DNA of 64,000 nt from Streptomyces venezuelae (GCF_008642355.1 NZ_CP029193.1:1054001-1118000), one strand, 5' to 3'. Shown: positions 46,957 to 56,364, numbered from the stretch's first letter. The notes: generated from the sequence alone by a model not told the origin. Made by a program: numbers and translations.

Positions 46957-47596
46957 CCGGTCGGCCCGGCAGCTTCCAGGCGGCCAGCACGTCCTGGGTG
47001 GCGGTGATGGTGGCGACGAGCGCGAGGGTGTTGCGGATCATGGCCGACGTGTAGTCGGCGGGGACGCCCGCGATGGCGTCGGCGGGCACGACGGCGGTGT
47101 AGCCGAGGTTCACCGCGTCGAACACCGCGTTCGGTATCGCGACGTTGGCCGAGACTCCGGTGACCAGCAGGGTGCGGCAGCCGATGTTGCGGAGGAGCGG
47201 GTCCACGTCGGTGCCCGCGACGGGTGACAGGCCGTGCAGGCGGCGTACGACGAAGTCCTCGTCGGCCACCTCTATCGGCGGCGCGATCCGTACGGCCGCC
47301 GTGCCCGAGAGCTGCTGCACGGGCAGGCGCTCGGCGGCCCGGAACAGCCGGGCGTTGTGGCTGGCCCCGCGCCCGTCGGGCCGCCGCTCGGCGACCGCGT
47401 GCAGCACCTGGACGCCACATCGGTGCGCCGCGGCGACGAGCCGTGCGACATTGGCGAGGGCCCCGGAGGACCGCGCTGCGGCGGCGAGTTCGGGCAGGGC
47501 GCTCTCGGTGCCGACTACGCCCTGCTGGCATTCGACGGTCAGCAGGGCGGTGGTGGCGGGGTCGAGGATCTCCCGGAGCTTGTCGTACGACGGCAT
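46943..47596 (-). CDS. isochorismatase-like cysteine hydrolase without a clear catalytic Cys
   Basis: 217 residues. Family fold signals: [12 protein letters not shown] at the first strand, [20 protein letters not shown] at the last. The usual Asp of the first motif is Glu, and the catalytic Cys expected in the TNxCV motif is Ala here (SANVAI). It may therefore be a binding protein or use an altered mechanism. Ribosome-binding site weak. Confidence 0.75.
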   Translation of the reverse strand: MPSYDKLREILDPATTALLTVECQQGVVGTESALPELAAAARSSGALANVARLVAAAHRCGVQVLHAVAERRPDGRGASHNARLFRAAERLPVQQLSGTAAVRIAPPIEVADEDFVVRRLHGLSPVAGTDVDPLLRNIGCRTLLVTGVSANVAIPNAVFDAVNLGYTAVVPADAIAGVPADYTSAMIRNTLALVATITATQDVLAAWKLPGRPVRPA

Positions 47597-47732
47597 GGCT
47601 TCCCCTCGTCGCGGTCGGCCCGGACACCGGCCGGCGAGAGGCTAGCGGCCATTGCGCGACCAGGGAAGAGCGTCCATGCTTTCCCGACAGTGTTCCTGAC
47701 GCCCAGTCAGGCGGGTCCGAACGGGAGGGCAC

Positions 47733-48212
47733 ATGGCCGTCACACAGCGCCGGGGGCGCCGGATCATGATGACGCCCGAGGAGCTCGACGCGTTCCTCGC
47801 CGAGGAGCGCACCTGCCGGGTGGCGACCGTGTCGTCCGACGGAGCGCCGCACGCGGGCACGCTCTGGTTCGCCTGGGACGGCACGTCGCTCTGGCTGTAC
47901 TCGACCACCCGCAGCAAGCGCTGGGCACATCTGCGCAAGGACCCGCGGATCGCCGTGGTCGTCGACACCGGCGAGGAGTACGGCGAACTGCGCGGCGTGG
48001 AGCTGTCCGGCACGGTGGAGTTCGTGGGCGAGGTCCCGCGCACGGGCGACCCCTGCCCGGAGCTCGTCGCCCCGGAGCGACTGTTCGCACGCAAGGTCTT
48101 CGGTCTCGACGAGATGCCGCACGACGGCCGTCATGCCTGGCTGCGCCTGACTCCGGACGCCGTCGCGTCCTGGGACTTCCGGAAGCTCGCAGGCCTCGGC
48201 CGACCGTCGTAG
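47733..48212 (+). CDS. PPOX/split-barrel flavin-binding protein
   Basis: 159 residues from ATG 47733 with GGGAGGGC. CRVATVSSDGAPHAGTLWFA and LWLYSTTRSKRWAHLRKDPR are the FMN/F420 split-barrel signatures. Probably F420- or FMN-dependent reductase or oxidase; substrate unknown. Confidence 0.8.
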   Translation: MAVTQRRGRRIMMTPEELDAFLAEERTCRVATVSSDGAPHAGTLWFAWDGTSLWLYSTTRSKRWAHLRKDPRIAVVVDTGEEYGELRGVELSGTVEFVGEVPRTGDPCPELVAPERLFARKVFGLDEMPHDGRHAWLRLTPDAVASWDFRKLAGLGRPS

Positions 48213-48470
48213 TCCTCCCGGAATCACCATCGCGGGACTCCCCGAGGGGGGCTCACCGGACCAATGAGGACTGCCCGCTCGAGGACGAAGAGACGTTTCT
48301 CCAGATAGAGGGCGCGTGCGGCCCGGAAGGACAAGACCTCGGCGCTCCGGCCCTCGGGGCGCGACCGACTCCCACCCGGAGGTGGCCGTTCGTGGTCTTG
48401 ATCATCGTCGTCGTCGCCGTCCTGCTGGGGGCCTCGTCGCCAACGCCCCAAGCCGTCCGCCGGGCGGGAA
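48213..48470. other. 258 bp with no sure gene
   Basis: A plus-strand frame here encodes an acidic part and one membrane span (WPFVVLIIVVVAVLLGASS, 48382-48435), but has no ATG/GTG start, so I leave it unassigned. It may be the remnant of a small membrane protein gene. Confidence 0.4.
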
Positions 48471-49373
48471 CTACCGCAGTCCGGCCCCCGCTCCCCTCAG
48501 CGCCTCCGCCGCCGCCCTGATCGACGGGCGGCGGTCCGCATCCGCCCGCCACACCACGTACACGTGCCGCCGCACCCGGTGCCGCACCGGAACCGTCCGC
48601 ACGCCGGCCGGCATCGGATCGCGGCCCAGCTGCGGCGCCACGCACACGCCGAGGCCTGCGGCGACCAGGGCGAGCTGGGTGTGGTGCTCCTCCGCGCGGT
48701 GCGCGACACGCGGCTCGATGCCCTTGCCGCGCAGCGTGAACATCAGCCACTCGTGGCAGAACTCGCCCTCCGCCCAGGTGATCCACTCGTCGTCCGCGAA
48801 CTCCTCCAGGTCCACTTCGGCGCGGTCGGCGAGGGGGTGCGCGGCGGGCAGGGCCACATCGGCGGGGTCGTCGAGGAGAGGGGCCTTGACCAGGCCTTCC
48901 GGTATCGGCAGGGGCTTGTTGTACCAGTCGAGGACGACCGCCATGTCGAGGTCGCCGCGCACGACGGCCGCGACGGCCGGCGTCGGCTCCATCTCCTGGC
49001 AGCCGACCCGCAGCCCGGGGTGGTCGACGCGGAGCGCGGACAGCGTGGCGGGCATCAGACCGCGCATGGCCGTGGGGAACGCGGCGATCCGCAGCTCGCC
49101 CACCGCCTTGCCGCGCTGTTCCTCCAGGTCCGCCTGGGCCAGCTCGACCTGCGAGAGGATCCGCGCCGCGTGCTGGGCGAGCAGCCGCCCCGCGTCGGTC
49201 AGGCGCACGCCTCTGCCGTTCTTGGCGAGGAGTTGCTGGCCCACTTCGCGTTCCAGCTTCGTCATCTGCTGCGAGACCGCGGAGGTCGTCACATGCAGCC
49301 CGGCGGCGGCGCCGCTGACGGATCCGTGCCGGGCGAGGGCGTCGAGCGTACGCAGACGCTCCAGGTTCAACAT
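48471..49373 (-). CDS. LysR-family transcriptional regulator
   Basis: 300 residues from ATG 49373. N-terminal winged HTH (about 1-60: LRTLDALARHGSVSGAAAGL; TTSAVSQQMTKLEREVGQQL), then the effector-binding domain. Divergent to the EamA transporter; the dyad at 49404 lies between their starts. Probably controls that exporter. Confidence 0.9.
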   Translation of the reverse strand: MLNLERLRTLDALARHGSVSGAAAGLHVTTSAVSQQMTKLEREVGQQLLAKNGRGVRLTDAGRLLAQHAARILSQVELAQADLEEQRGKAVGELRIAAFPTAMRGLMPATLSALRVDHPGLRVGCQEMEPTPAVAAVVRGDLDMAVVLDWYNKPLPIPEGLVKAPLLDDPADVALPAAHPLADRAEVDLEEFADDEWITWAEGEFCHEWLMFTLRGKGIEPRVAHRAEEHHTQLALVAAGLGVCVAPQLGRDPMPAGVRTVPVRHRVRRHVYVVWRADADRRPSIRAAAEALRGAGAGLR

Positions 49374-49403
49374 GTAAGCAATGCTACGCGGTACCACGCA
49401 CAA

Positions 49404-49426
49404 AATCTCGCTTGTACTAAGAGATT
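49404..49426. promoter_or_regulatory. LysR-type dyad between divergent genes
   Basis: AATCTC and GAGATT, 11 bp apart (perfect 6-bp arms, T-N11-A-like), about 30 bp upstream of the LysR start and 13-22 bp upstream of the EamA start. Confidence 0.6.
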
Positions 49427-49438
49427 GTCGGGTCCATC

Positions 49439-50464
49439 GTGAGACGCATGACCACCGCGCCCGCGCCGCCGCATGCAGCGGCAGCGCCACCGACCTCCGT
49501 GTCCGCACCCGCCCTCGACTGGCGCGTCCGATTCGGCGTGCTCTCGCTGATCTGGGGCTTCAGCTTCCTCCTGATCAAGGTGGGCACGGAGGGGTACGCA
49601 CCGTTCCAGGTCACGCTGGGGCGGCTGGTGTTCGGCACCGCCGTCGTCGCCGCCGTGCTCGTGGTGAAGCGGGAGCGGCTGCCGCGCTCCGCGCGGATCT
49701 GGCTGCACCTGACGGTGTCGGCGCTGCTGCTCAACGCCCTGCCGTTCTCGCTCTTCGCATACGCGGAACTGTCGATCCCCTCGACGCTCGCCGGGATCTG
49801 CAACGCGACATCGCCCCTGTGGGGCATGGCGCTGTCACTCGTCGCACTCTCCGAGGACCGTCCTTCGCGGCGCCGCGTCGCGGGTCTGGGCATCGGCTTC
49901 TTCGGGGTGCTGACCGTGCTCGGCGCCTGGCAGGGCTTCAGCGGGCTCGACCTCGGCGGCACGGCGATGGCACTGCTCGCCTCGCTCAGCTATCCGGTCG
50001 GCTGGATCTACGTACGTCGCACGCTGGCCGGGTCCGGGCACTCCAACCTGTCGCTCTCGGGCGCCCAGTTGCTGGTCGCGACCGGCGAGCTGGCCGTTGT
50101 GACGCCGCTGTTCACCACGTTCCCTGCGCACTTTCCCGTCGTGCCGCTGCTGGCGATCGTGGCGTTGGGCGCCCTCGGCACCGGGCTCGCCTTCCAGTTG
50201 CAGTACGCGCTGGTCGCCGAGGTGGGCCCGACCACCGCCCAGATGGTCACGTACTTCATTCCGGTCATCGCGACCGGCGCGGGTGTCGCGGTGCTCGGCG
50301 AATCGCTGAGCTGGTCGACACCGGTCGGCGCGGTGATCGTCCTGGCGGGCGCGGCGCTCACCCAGTCGCGGCCCCGCGCGGCGGTGAGCAGAGGCGGGCG
50401 GGGTGACGATGACCGTGACGGCCGGGCCTCCGCCCCGCCAGTCGTGACGCCGCGTCAGCCGTAG
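49439..50464 (+). CDS. EamA/DMT-family transporter
   Basis: 341 residues from GTG 49439, or ATG 49448. About ten membrane spans in two EamA repeats (SLIWGFSFLLIKVGTEGYAP; then GLAFQLQYALVAEVGPTTAQ and AVIVLAGAALTQ). A drug/metabolite exporter type; substrate unknown. Divergent to LysR. The last 35 residues are polar and disordered. Confidence 0.85.
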   Translation: MRRMTTAPAPPHAAAAPPTSVSAPALDWRVRFGVLSLIWGFSFLLIKVGTEGYAPFQVTLGRLVFGTAVVAAVLVVKRERLPRSARIWLHLTVSALLLNALPFSLFAYAELSIPSTLAGICNATSPLWGMALSLVALSEDRPSRRRVAGLGIGFFGVLTVLGAWQGFSGLDLGGTAMALLASLSYPVGWIYVRRTLAGSGHSNLSLSGAQLLVATGELAVVTPLFTTFPAHFPVVPLLAIVALGALGTGLAFQLQYALVAEVGPTTAQMVTYFIPVIATGAGVAVLGESLSWSTPVGAVIVLAGAALTQSRPRAAVSRGGRGDDDRDGRASAPPVVTPRQP

Positions 50465-50487
50465 CGCCCCGTCAGCGTAGCCCCGCG

Positions 50488-51819
50488 TCAGTCGTAACGC
50501 CGCGCGGGAGCGGGCCCGGTCACGGAGGCGACGGCGTCCGCCACCGCGACGATCTCCTCGTCCTCCAGCGCCGCCACGGTGATCCGTACCGCGGGCGGCG
50601 TGTTCAGCCGGAACCTCGCTCCCGGCGCCACCGCCCACCCCGCGTGCAGCAGCCGCGCGACCGCCCCCGTCTCGTCCGGTACCGGCACCCAGGCGTTCAT
50701 GCCACTGCGTCCGTACGCGGTGATGCCCCGCTCGGCGAGCGCCGCGATCAGCGCCTCGCGCCGCCGCCCGTAGGACGCCGCCACCACCCGCGGGTCTACC
50801 GCGTCCTCGGCCCAGAGCCGTGCGACGGCTCGCTGCAGCAGCCGGCTCACCCAGCCCGGTCCGAGCCGCTGGCGCCCGCGCAGCCGGTCGACGGTGACGG
50901 GATCGCCGGTGACCACGGCGAGCCGCAGGTCGGGGCCGTACGCCTTGGCGGTCGAGCGGGTGAGGGCCCAATTGCGGGTCGATCCCGCCAGCGGGTGCAG
51001 CGGCAGGTCGACGATGCCGTGGCCATGGTCGTCCTCGATGAGCAGCACGTCCTGGTGCGCGGCGAACACCTCGCGCAGGGCACGCGCGCGGGGAGCCGTG
51101 ACAGCGGCACCCGTGGGGTTCTGCGCGCGGTCCGTCACGACGGCGGCGCGCGCACCGGACGCGAGCGCCTGTTCCATGTCGGCGGGCAGCGGGCCCTCGT
51201 CGTCGACGCCGACGGGCATCGCGCGCAGACCGAGGGCGGAGACGAGGTCGAGCAGGCTCCCCCAGCCCGGGTCCTCCACGGCGACTCCGTCACCGGGCTT
51301 GAGATGCGTGGCCAGTACCCGTTCGATGGCGTCGAGCGATCCGGAGGTGACGGCGAGCGGGGCGTGCGAAACGCCGTCGGCCTCGAACGCCGCGCGTGCG
51401 TACCGTTCGAGCTCCGGGTCCACCGCGCTCTCTCCGTAGAGGACGGGTTGCGCGTCGCTCTGCGCCGCGGCGGCGACGAAGGCTCCGGAGAGAGCGGGCA
51501 GCAGCTTCGGGTCCGGGTTGCCCATGGAGACGTCGCGCACGCCGGGCGGCGCGTCCACCCTGATGAGTTCCCGTGTGGTGGTGGCGGGCTTGGGACGGAT
51601 GCGGCTGCCGCGCCGTCCCGCCGTCTCGATGACGCCGCGTTCGCGCAGCGTGCGGTAGGCGGCCGCCACGGTATTCGGGTTCACCCCGAGGTGCGTCGCC
51701 AACTCACGCATGGGCGGCAGCAGTTGCCCCGGTTCGAGGCCGCCTTCCCCCACGGCCCGCTCCACGCTGGCCGCAATCTCGGCTGCACGCCGCCCACTGA
51801 TCCGATACTCTCCTAGCAC
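50488..51819 (-). CDS. MocR/PdxR-type GntR regulator with aminotransferase domain
   Basis: 443 residues from GTG 51819. N-terminal GntR winged HTH (about 10-75: LLPPMRELATHLGVNPNTVA) and a fold-type-I aminotransferase domain, with GSLDAIERVLATHLKPGDGV, IEDDHGHG and a probable PLP lysine in STAKAYGP. Such proteins use PLP as effector. Divergent from a PPOX protein, a typical target type for such regulators. Confidence 0.85.
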   Translation of the reverse strand: MLGEYRISGRRAAEIAASVERAVGEGGLEPGQLLPPMRELATHLGVNPNTVAAAYRTLRERGVIETAGRRGSRIRPKPATTTRELIRVDAPPGVRDVSMGNPDPKLLPALSGAFVAAAAQSDAQPVLYGESAVDPELERYARAAFEADGVSHAPLAVTSGSLDAIERVLATHLKPGDGVAVEDPGWGSLLDLVSALGLRAMPVGVDDEGPLPADMEQALASGARAAVVTDRAQNPTGAAVTAPRARALREVFAAHQDVLLIEDDHGHGIVDLPLHPLAGSTRNWALTRSTAKAYGPDLRLAVVTGDPVTVDRLRGRQRLGPGWVSRLLQRAVARLWAEDAVDPRVVAASYGRRREALIAALAERGITAYGRSGMNAWVPVPDETGAVARLLHAGWAVAPGARFRLNTPPAVRITVAALEDEEIVAVADAVASVTGPAPARRYD

Positions 51820-51831
51820 AAAGCAAAGTAT

Positions 51832-51870
51832 GCACTAGTGCAATAGTGCTCGCAACTCGACAGCCTGGTC
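51832..51870 (-). promoter_or_regulatory. promoter and operator of the MocR gene
   Basis: Reading the minus strand, TTGCGA (51850-51855) and CATACT (51827-51832) are 17 bp apart, a good -35/-10 pair. The spacer holds the perfect palindrome GCACTAGTGC (51832-51841) and the repeat TAGTGC (51844-51849). Confidence 0.6.
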
Positions 51871-51899
51871 AGCGCCGCCCGGAGCCCGTCGCCCGCGGG

Positions 51900-51943
51900 C
51901 ACCTCAGTACAGCTTCAGCACCACCTCAGTACAGCTTCAGCAC
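51900..51943 (+). repeat. exact 22-bp tandem duplication upstream of a PPOX gene
   Basis: CACCTCAGTACAGCTTCAGC, then AC, twice in a row (51900-51921, 51922-51943), ten bases before the 51954 start. Confidence 0.8.
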
Positions 51944-51953
51944 AGGGAGAGCC

Positions 51954-52661
51954 ATGCAGACGACGCCGGGCACCACCGACAGCGCCTCGCCGGACAGCGC
52001 CGCCTACGCACCGACCGACCGCACGATCCCCACGCGCTCCGCGGATCGTGCCTCGTACGACCGGGCGACGGTGCACGCGATACTCGACGAGGCCTACGTC
52101 TGCCATCTCGGGTTCGTGCGCGACGGCGCCCCCGTCGTGCTGCCGACGCTCTACGGACGGGTGGGCGAGCGCCTGTACGTGCACGGTTCGACCGGCTCGC
52201 GGCCCTTGCGCATGGCGCGCGGCACGTCCGAGGAGCGGGACCCGGGCCTGGAGGTGTGCCTGACCGTCACGCACGTCGACGGCCTGGTCCTGGCCCGGTC
52301 CGCCTTCCACCACTCCATCAACTACCGCTCCGTGGTGATCCACGGCACCGCCCACCAGGTCACGGACCCCGAGGAGAAGCGGCTCGCACTGGACGCGCTG
52401 GTCGACCACGTGGTCCCGGGCCGTTCGGCCGATTCCCGTCCGGCCGACACCAAGGAGCTCGCGGCGACCGCTGTCCTCAGCCTCGACCTGAACGAGGTGT
52501 CGGCGAAGGCCCGCACCGGCGGCCCGAACGACGACCCTGAGGACATGGGTCTCCCCCACTGGGCGGGGGTCGTCCCGCTCCGCAAGGGACACGAGGCCCT
52601 CATCCCCTCGGAGGACCTGGCACCCGACATCAAGGTGCCCGACTACCTGCTCGAGCTCTGA
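51954..52661 (+). CDS. pyridoxamine 5'-phosphate oxidase-family protein
   Basis: 235 residues from ATG 51954 (GGGAG upstream). The N-terminal 30 are polar. Split-barrel FMN-binding pattern: AILDEAYVCHLGFVRDGAPV, LYVHGSTGSRPLRM, and LTVTHVDGLVLARSAFHHSI with FHHSINYRSVVIHGTA. Similar to NimA/PPOX-like proteins. Expected target of the divergent MocR. Confidence 0.85.
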   Translation: MQTTPGTTDSASPDSAAYAPTDRTIPTRSADRASYDRATVHAILDEAYVCHLGFVRDGAPVVLPTLYGRVGERLYVHGSTGSRPLRMARGTSEERDPGLEVCLTVTHVDGLVLARSAFHHSINYRSVVIHGTAHQVTDPEEKRLALDALVDHVVPGRSADSRPADTKELAATAVLSLDLNEVSAKARTGGPNDDPEDMGLPHWAGVVPLRKGHEALIPSEDLAPDIKVPDYLLEL

Positions 52662-52880
52662 TGCTGATCCACCCCTGGGACACGGCCCACACCGACTGGG
52701 ACTTGCAGCGGCGGCTCACACCCGGCCCGCCCTGACCACCCGCCCCCACGTCGTCCTGGGCGTGGTCGACGACTACGTGGACGCGCCGGGCTCCTGGCAG
52801 ACCACGCCCGACGTCCCGGCTGCGCACGGCGTGCCGACCGCGCACGGCGTGCCGACCAGTTTCCACGCCGTTTTTTCTGC
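52661..52880 (+). pseudogene. decayed PaiB-like (FMN-binding negative regulator) gene
   Basis: MLIHPWDTAHTDWDLQRRL (from ATG 52661, which overlaps the previous stop) matches the known start of PaiB-family proteins but stops at 52733. In another frame, VVLGVVDDYVDAPGSWQ and HGVPTS (about 52750-52860) match the middle of the same family. The gene has lost parts and a frame. A HGVPT-coding 18-bp unit is duplicated in tandem (52822-52857). Confidence 0.65.
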
Positions 52881-53001
52881 GCCGCCGGGTCTGCCCGGCC
52901 CACCCCCGCCTGCTCCGGTCCTCTCCGGCCCGCCCAGGACAGCGAGCCGGAGAGGGCGGCCGGGCCGCGGCCCTCACGCCGTCACGGCGAGGCGCACCGC
53001 T
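52881..53001. other. short gap with no gene
   Basis: Only the remainder of the decayed PaiB-like region and the end of the EamA gene; nothing else seen. Confidence 0.5.
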
Positions 53002-54060
53002 CTATCGGGCGCCCCGCCGGACCGCCACCGCACCCCGCGTCTCCGCGACCGCGAGCCCCGTGACCGCGGCCAGCATCAGGGCCGTGCCCGTCACCGTCGC
53101 CGCCGTCAGGTCCTCGCCGAGCAGGGCGACCGCGATGACCGCGGCGCCCACCGGCTCCAAGAGCATGATCACGGAAACCGTGGCGGACCGTACGACCGCG
53201 GCCCCCGCGAAGTAGAGGGCATACGCGACCGCCGTCGGCACGGCGGCGATGTACAGCAGATACGCCGCCACACGCGCGGGGTCGGCGGTGTGCGGGACGA
53301 ACCCCTCCGCCACGGCGAGCGGCAGCAGGCAGAGTGAGACGACGGCGAACGCCCAGACAGTGGTGTCCGACGAGTCCGCCGTGCCGCTCCTGCCCCACCA
53401 GCGCGTCAGCAGGGTCATGGCGGCGTACGCGGCCGCCGAGACGAGCCCCCAGACCACACCGGCCGGCCGCACGCTCGCCGCCCCGCCGCCCTCATCCCCG
53501 AGGACGAGAACGACGAGTCCTGTAAGGGCGCCCAACACGGCGACGACGCCGCCGCGTCCGAGCCGCTCCCCCAGGGCGATACGTGCGCCGAGCGCGATGA
53601 GGACAGGGCCCGAGCCCATGGTGACGACGGTGCCGACTGCGAGGCCTGTCGCCTCGACCGAGGCGAAGTAGGCGGTCTGGAAGACCGCGAGGGCCACACC
53701 GGTCGCAATGATCCGGCGCACCCTGCGGCGTACCGGCTCGGCGGCGGCCCCCCGAGCGCCTGCCCGAGCGCCCGCCCGGGCAGCCCCGGCGCGCGGCCGG
53801 ATCAGACGTGCGCCGAGCAGCAGCACGAAGCCGCCCGCGCACCGCCAGAAGGACAGACTGACGGGCCCCATGTCGCTGTCCCGGAAGACCAGAGCGGCGG
53901 CGGCACCCGCCGTGCCCCAGGCGATTCCTGCGACGACCAGGTAGAAGAGTCCGCGCCCGACACCGAGGCTTCCGGCTCTGTCGGGTCCGGCACTGTCGGG
54001 TCCGACAGGGTGCGGGACAGTGAGCATGGGCACGTCGGACGTGCGCAACGAGTTCGACAC
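53002..54060 (-). CDS. EamA/DMT-family transporter
   Basis: 352 residues from GTG 54060 (GGAG upstream). Ten membrane spans ([60 protein letters not shown]). A basic loop at about 90-120. Substrate unknown. Same strand as the following EamA gene, in the opposite functional half of its operon. Confidence 0.85.
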   Translation of the reverse strand: MSNSLRTSDVPMLTVPHPVGPDSAGPDRAGSLGVGRGLFYLVVAGIAWGTAGAAAALVFRDSDMGPVSLSFWRCAGGFVLLLGARLIRPRAGAARAGARAGARGAAAEPVRRRVRRIIATGVALAVFQTAYFASVEATGLAVGTVVTMGSGPVLIALGARIALGERLGRGGVVAVLGALTGLVVLVLGDEGGGAASVRPAGVVWGLVSAAAYAAMTLLTRWWGRSGTADSSDTTVWAFAVVSLCLLPLAVAEGFVPHTADPARVAAYLLYIAAVPTAVAYALYFAGAAVVRSATVSVIMLLEPVGAAVIAVALLGEDLTAATVTGTALMLAAVTGLAVAETRGAVAVRRGAR

Positions 54061-54211
54061 GTGATTTCTCCGCAGCAGAGAGGGATGACTGGCTCCGTCT
54101 GCGGGCAGCACCGTTCCGCCCGGCCACCGGCTCGGGCGAGATCCGTGAGCGCCCCGCGCTTAAGCGGCGGGAGGCGGAAGAACGAGTGCGCGTGCGTGCA
54201 TGACCGGCACC

Positions 54212-55213
54212 CTAGGACGCGCTTCCGCTGCGCGACAACTCCGTTTCGGGTGCCGGGACGGCCCCGGGCACCGGGGGCTCGGCCGGGGCCGAGGACTGGG
54301 CGATGAACGCGCCCACCAGCACGACCGCGCCGCCGACGACCTGCGGTGCCGAGAGGTGCTCCCCCAGGACGACCCAGGCCAGAGCGGTCGCGATGACCGC
54401 TTCGAGGCAGGCCACGACGCCGGCCACCTGGGGCGAGAGCCTGCGCACGGACAGCACCCCGGTGACGTAGGCCACGACCGTCGCGACGAGCACGATCCAG
54501 GCGAGGAGAGCCCAGGCAGGCACCCCGGAGCCGTCCAGGTCAGCCTCGCCGGCGAGCACCGACCAGTCCATGCCCCACGGCCGCGCGACGACGGTGAGCA
54601 CGAGGGTGCCGACGAGCAGCCCGTACGCGATGACGCCGAGCGGGTCGGGGGCGTCGTCGCCCGCGTCGCTGCCCTGATCGGACAGGACGAAGTAGCCGAC
54701 CTGGCAGCAGGCGGCGCCGAGCGCGAGCAGGAGTCCGACGGCGTCGAAGCTCAGCCCCGCCCACACTTCGACGACGCAGGCGAGGCCGCCGACGGCGAGG
54801 ACCACGCCGAGCGCGGCGGCCCGCGTCACCGGTCGTCGCTGCACGAAACGCACCCAGCCTAGGACGAGCGCGGGCGCGAGGTACTCGATCAGCAGGGCGA
54901 CGCCTACGGGAATGCGGGAGAGCGCCGCGAAGTAGCAGGCCTGGACGCCCGCGACGGCGAGGAGGCCGAAGCCGGCGAGCAGCGCGGGCCTGCTCCGCAG
55001 CAGTCCGCGGTGGCGCCACGCCACGGGCAGCATCACCAGGGCGGCACCCGCCACCCGCAGCCAGACCACATGCAGGGGGTCAAGGCCCGCCTCGATCAGC
55101 GGTTTCGCCGCGACACCGGAGCCGCCGAAAGCGACCGCCGACAGCAGGGCGAGCCCAAGTCCCACGCCCCTGCCGGGCTTTCCCTTGATCCCCTCAGATG
55201 CTTGCACCGGCAC
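54212..55213 (-). CDS. EamA/DMT-family transporter
   Basis: 333 residues from GTG 55213. Ten spans in two repeats (LGLALLSAVAFGGSGVAAKP; GVALLIEYLAPALVLGWVRF; LLAWIVLVATVVAYVTGVLS). Resembles RhtA-like amino-acid exporters in its LIEYLAPALV segment. No regulator next to it. C-terminal 30 residues disordered. Confidence 0.85.
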   Translation of the reverse strand: MPVQASEGIKGKPGRGVGLGLALLSAVAFGGSGVAAKPLIEAGLDPLHVVWLRVAGAALVMLPVAWRHRGLLRSRPALLAGFGLLAVAGVQACYFAALSRIPVGVALLIEYLAPALVLGWVRFVQRRPVTRAAALGVVLAVGGLACVVEVWAGLSFDAVGLLLALGAACCQVGYFVLSDQGSDAGDDAPDPLGVIAYGLLVGTLVLTVVARPWGMDWSVLAGEADLDGSGVPAWALLAWIVLVATVVAYVTGVLSVRRLSPQVAGVVACLEAVIATALAWVVLGEHLSAPQVVGGAVVLVGAFIAQSSAPAEPPVPGAVPAPETELSRSGSAS

Positions 55214-55309
55214 ATCATGCCAGTCGGTGTCATGAGCGTCACACCATTAGACCCCTGTCTCAATCGGCGGACACCACAGCCGACGGACAGCACTGCGCAC
55301 TCTGGACAA

Positions 55310-55900
55310 CTACTGCGCGTTCTGCCTGCACCCCGCCTCTATGCGGGTCAGCAGCGCCGGTACGTCGACGCGCGCCCGCGCGAGGACTTCGACGGCCCGG
55401 CACTCGGGGTCGGCGACGAGCCCCGCGAGCAGGTCCATGCCGAGGGCGCGTGGTTCGCCCCGTCGTTCGGCGCGTTCCCGGGCCACTTCCATCGCGGTGA
55501 CGGCCGACGGGGACCACCCGGTCTCGCGCACGGGCGTCACCACGGGCACGGCACCGGAGTCCTCGACGGTGCCCTGCCACTGAAGTCCGTAGCCGATGCT
55601 GCGCTGCACGAGATAGCCGAGGACCCGTACGGCCTGCGCACCGCTCTCGAAAGCGGCACGCACCTCGGGGTCGGTCTCCAGGAGGGAGTGCAGCAGATGC
55701 GCGGTGTCGATCTGCCGGTCCCCGTCGCGGACGGCGCGCCGACGCGCCCCGGACACCACCGACGCCAGCTCCGCGGTGAGTCCGGAGTCGAGTTCTTCTC
55801 GGGTCGGGCCGGGTTCTTCTCGGGTCGGGCCGGGCTCGGCGCCCGACGGGGTACGGCTATGCACATCTCCCACCACATCAACCCCCAGGGGCATATGCAT
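55310..55900 (-). CDS. Clp N-terminal-domain protein (ClpN-like)
   Basis: 196 residues from ATG 55900 (ATG 55894 possible). A polar N-terminus has a 7-residue repeat, EPGPTRE twice. The rest has two Clp_N repeats (TAELASVVSGARRRAVRDGD; LLHSLLETDPEVRAAFESGA; AVTAMEVARERAERRGEPRA). No ATPase modules. Probably an adaptor or decoy for the Clp machinery; function not established. Confidence 0.7.
   Translation of the reverse strand: MHMPLGVDVVGDVHSRTPSGAEPGPTREEPGPTREELDSGLTAELASVVSGARRRAVRDGDRQIDTAHLLHSLLETDPEVRAAFESGAQAVRVLGYLVQRSIGYGLQWQGTVEDSGAVPVVTPVRETGWSPSAVTAMEVARERAERRGEPRALGMDLLAGLVADPECRAVEVLARARVDVPALLTRIEAGCRQNAQ
55794..55835. repeat. 21-bp tandem duplication (two copies)
   Basis: TTCTTCTCGGGTCGGGCCGG plus G occurs twice in a row, giving the PGPTREE repeat of the Clp_N gene. 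Confidence 0.75.
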
Positions 55901-56102
55901 CGGCGGCGGGAAGCATCTTCGCGTCCGACACAGGGTGGGCGAGCGGGCGTCGGTTGTCCTCCTTACGGATGAGATCCAACGATCTGCGCGAACACTCGCG
56001 CGCCGCCTTGCCCGCACCACCTCGCGCGCCGGGCGCCCCGCGTCCGGCGCGCAACCATCGCGCCGCCCCGCTCGTCCCACAAGCATGGAGAGCAGGTGCT
56101 GG

Positions 56103-56273
56103 ATGGTCGCCCTGCCTGCGGTCGACGGCAGGCAGTACGTCTACCGGGTGTACGCACCCGACGACGCGCTGCCCGCCGACCTGTTCTGGGACGCCTGGCA
56201 CTGCCATGACGAGAGCACGTTCCCGAGGGCGTCGGACCTGTTCGACGCGGCGGTCATACGACGGGTCGGCTAG
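56103..56273 (+). CDS. small hypothetical protein (56 aa)
   Basis: ATG 56103 (or ATG 56085). Short beta-rich protein (VDGRQYVYRVYAPDDALPAD) followed by LFWDAWHCHDESTF and a helical end. Divergent from the Clp_N gene. Ribosome-binding site weak. No family recognised. Confidence 0.5.
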   Translation: MVALPAVDGRQYVYRVYAPDDALPADLFWDAWHCHDESTFPRASDLFDAAVIRRVG

Positions 56274-56280
56274 CGTATCC

Positions 56281-56364
56281 GCCGCATCGGCCGACGCCTG
56301 TGCCGCATCGGCCGGCGCCTGTGCCGCATCGGCTACGGCCTCTGCCGCATCGGCTCGGGCCTCT
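56281..56364. repeat. four 21-bp tandem repeats at the hemK 3' end
   Basis: CCGCATCGGCC/T... units with period 21 bp: 56281, 56302, 56323 and 56344. The methyltransferase stop lies inside the third copy. Confidence 0.8.

Noticed and set aside
46230..48230. 666-codon minus-strand frame
   Set aside because: Spans several genes in other frames and is low-complexity Arg/Gly/Ala; the Rieske, isochorismatase and PPOX genes explain the region.
48224..48451. Minus-strand 75-codon frame near the LysR gene
   Set aside because: Low-complexity start and no ribosome-binding site; the region is left unassigned.
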